DNA of 6,406 nt from Candidatus Omnitrophota bacterium. Its GTDB lineage: Bacteria; Omnitrophota; Koll11; Gygaellales; Profunditerraquicolaceae. Shown one piece after another: positions 6,268-6,406 of this stretch. A program made the position numbers and the translations under genes. The DNA lies in contig JAPLLP010000224.1 of the NCBI GenBank assembly GCA_026387515.1, forward strand, positions 1 through 6,406, read 5' to 3'. Every line of letters starts with the position of its first letter. Position 1 is the first letter of the stretch. The notes under the pieces were generated by a model. It had not been told where the DNA came from and made no database searches. It worked only from the letters and a program-made list of their open reading frames with translations.

Positions 6268-6406
6268 TTATTCTGCGTATGCCGCCAGTACTAAGTTCGC
6301 AAGGCCCTGTTGCGCCTCTTTGGTAATCGGGCGAAAGGTGCTATACCACTTGCCGTCCTTGCCTACTTCCTGAGGCATAGCCAGGAACAGACCCTTATTT
6401 CCCTGC
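6268..6406 (-). CDS. spoVG: SpoVG family protein (partial, C-terminal 45 residues)
   Basis: Only the last 45 codons are in the window, ending with TAA at 6270-6268; the start lies beyond the right edge. The fragment reads GNKGLFLAMPQ, then KDGKWYSTFRPITKEA and a C-terminal helix ending VLAAYAE. It aligns with the B. subtilis SpoVG segment NNGLFVAMPS, PDGEFRDIAHPI and AVLNEY. SpoVG proteins are small (about 90-100 residues) cytoplasmic nucleic-acid-binding regulators, first known from sporulation and septation in Bacillus but also present in bacteria that do not sporulate, so the name does not imply spores. It ends with no long acidic tail such as that of Bacillus SpoVG. A 61-base spacer with a strong hairpin separates it from the TPR gene, so shared transcription is uncertain. 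Confidence 0.8.
   Translation of the reverse strand, partial: QGNKGLFLAMPQEVGKDGKWYSTFRPITKEAQQGLANLVLAAYAE

Overview
All genes in this window lie on the minus strand and are packed tightly, so in transcription order they read right to left. The layout is a SpoVG-family gene (3' end only, 6268-6406), a hairpin-containing spacer, a large membrane protein with a GT-C/TMTC-like glycosyltransferase region and C-terminal TPR repeats (4407-6206), shikimate kinase aroK (3883-4410), dprA (2762-3835, broken by one in-frame stop), topA (775-2769) and the tyrosine recombinase gene xerC (1-775, cut by the window edge before its catalytic tyrosine codon). The junctions are an ATGA overlap for TPR gene/aroK, an 8-nt overlap for dprA/topA and a TGATG overlap for topA/xerC. 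This points to one operon with translational coupling. No stretch longer than about 65 bases lacks a gene.

The dprA-topA-xerC block is a known conserved order, as in the Bacillus dprA-topA-codV-clpQY region. It handles DNA: DprA loads RecA on single-stranded DNA, TopA relaxes negative supercoils, and XerC resolves chromosome dimers. hslV/hslU would be the expected next genes beyond the left edge. The aroK gene (chorismate pathway) and the membrane glycosyltransferase-like gene upstream share no obvious pathway with that block.

The organism is a bacterium using the standard genetic code: TAA and TGA both end intact genes and TGG encodes Trp. Base composition looks moderate. A SpoVG homologue together with a TMTC-like membrane TPR protein suggests an uncultured phylum such as Omnitrophota (Elusimicrobiota, Planctomycetota or a spirochaete are alternatives). 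This is a low-confidence inference.

The points most worth a second look are the single TAA codon inside otherwise intact dprA, two RNA hairpins whose stems are better paired in the transcribed minus strand than in the plus strand (one over the aroK/dprA junction, one between spoVG and the TPR gene), a 14-base sequence shared by the 3' ends of aroK and dprA, and the TMTC-like glycosyltransferase. I found no CRISPR array, tRNA, rRNA, insertion sequence or clearly new multi-gene system.
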